Of a DNA stretch of 64,000 bases, positions 63,892-64,000 are shown piece after piece. The DNA is from Ignavibacteriota bacterium. GTDB taxonomy: Bacteria; Bacteroidota; Ignavibacteria; UBA10030; SZUA-254. Below the pieces are notes generated by a model. That model was not told the origin of the DNA. It was given only the letters and a program-made list of their open reading frames with translations, and did not search any database. Location: the NCBI GenBank assembly GCA_016212665.1, contig JACREZ010000045.1, positions 84,758 through 148,757 on the forward strand, written 5' to 3'. The first letter of the stretch is position 1. Each line of letters opens with the position of its first letter. The translations under genes and the position numbers were made by a program.

Positions 63892-64000
63892 TTAAGCGGC
63901 GTTCAGTATCTTAGCATGGTTTTTCGATTTCATATACTCAATTGTTTCTTCGATCAGTTGGAATGCATTCAGTTTCCGTATTCGCGTTTGTCGTTCCATC
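63892..64000 (-). CDS. 3' end of an unidentified gene (partial at window edge)
   Basis: The last 35 codons of a frame that enters from the right edge (a Met codon at 63999 may be internal): MERQTRIRKLNAFQLIEETI then EYMKSKNHAKILNAA, stop TAA 63894-63892. Basic and helical. It could be the C-terminus of a transposase or regulator whose insertion truncated the barrel gene; the visible part is too short to tell. Confidence 0.35.
   Translation of the reverse strand, partial: MERQTRIRKLNAFQLIEETIEYMKSKNHAKILNAA

Overview
The window looks like chromosomal DNA of a Gram-negative bacterium of the Bacteroidota/Chlorobiota (FCB) group, perhaps an Ignavibacteria-like lineage. Reasons: moderate-to-low GC; a 'two-component regulator propeller' (Reg_prop/Y_Y_Y) histidine kinase; several outer-membrane beta-barrel and Asp-box secreted proteins; lipoproteins; and a eukaryote-like 6-pyruvoyl-tetrahydropterin synthase. 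The assignment to class is inference.

Layout. 0-3 kb (minus): a POT-type transporter cut by the window edge, then a LemA-TPM-TPM operon. 3.2-4 kb: HEPN/MNT toxin-antitoxin pair. 4-10.2 kb (minus): ferredoxin-NADP reductase, two short-chain dehydrogenases, GTP cyclohydrolase I, PTPS, and three peroxiredoxins with two overlapping TIR-domain genes between them. 10.2-16.5 kb (minus): a Wzi-like outer-membrane protein, a DUF2279 protein, UDP-glucuronate decarboxylase, UDP-glucose dehydrogenase and a DegT aminotransferase, which suggest capsule/nucleotide-sugar work. 16.5 kb: tRNA-Ser(CGA). 16.7-31.1 kb (minus): MltD with four LysM repeats, a barrel/lipoprotein pair, an acyl-CoA carboxylase beta subunit, VapBC, a DEAD-box helicase, a SulP transporter, an ORF6N protein, MnmA, RsmI and NadE. 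31.2-34.2 kb (plus): accessory patch with VapBC, an orphan HicB, a 51-aa membrane peptide, a 21-bp minisatellite and an unrecognised 395-aa protein. 34.2-43.6 kb (plus): sensor kinase, LuxR response regulator and three exported proteins. 43.6-45.3 kb: second 21-bp minisatellite and two small genes. 45.4-55.4 kb (plus): MurI, pterin carbinolamine dehydratase, TPR, PyrE, MscS, NUDIX, an AbiE-like pair, pyrimidine-nucleoside phosphorylase, membrane-anchored ferredoxin, 5'-nucleotidase-like lipoprotein, P-loop protein and DUF4287. 55.4-64 kb (minus): TpiA, four-helix-bundle protein, GatB, DUF4926/DUF6883, small exported protein, DinB, SucC, proline/glutamate semialdehyde dehydrogenase and a 5'-truncated barrel gene.

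Two things stand out. First, many intergenic spacers are built almost wholly of degenerate 7-bp (sometimes 8-bp) tandem repeats of several unrelated sequence families. They run right up to start and stop codons, supply start codons (46314, 52677), encode signal peptides (the Wzi-like and DUF2279 genes) and intrude into TpiA and GatB. Two 21-bp (3x7) minisatellites and several dyad REP-like elements accompany them. Second, GTP cyclohydrolase I, a PTPS with eukaryote-type motifs, two SDRs and, 39 kb away, pterin-4a-carbinolamine dehydratase together suggest a tetrahydrobiopterin-type synthesis and recycling pathway. Small toxin-antitoxin or defence modules are scattered between housekeeping genes at high density.
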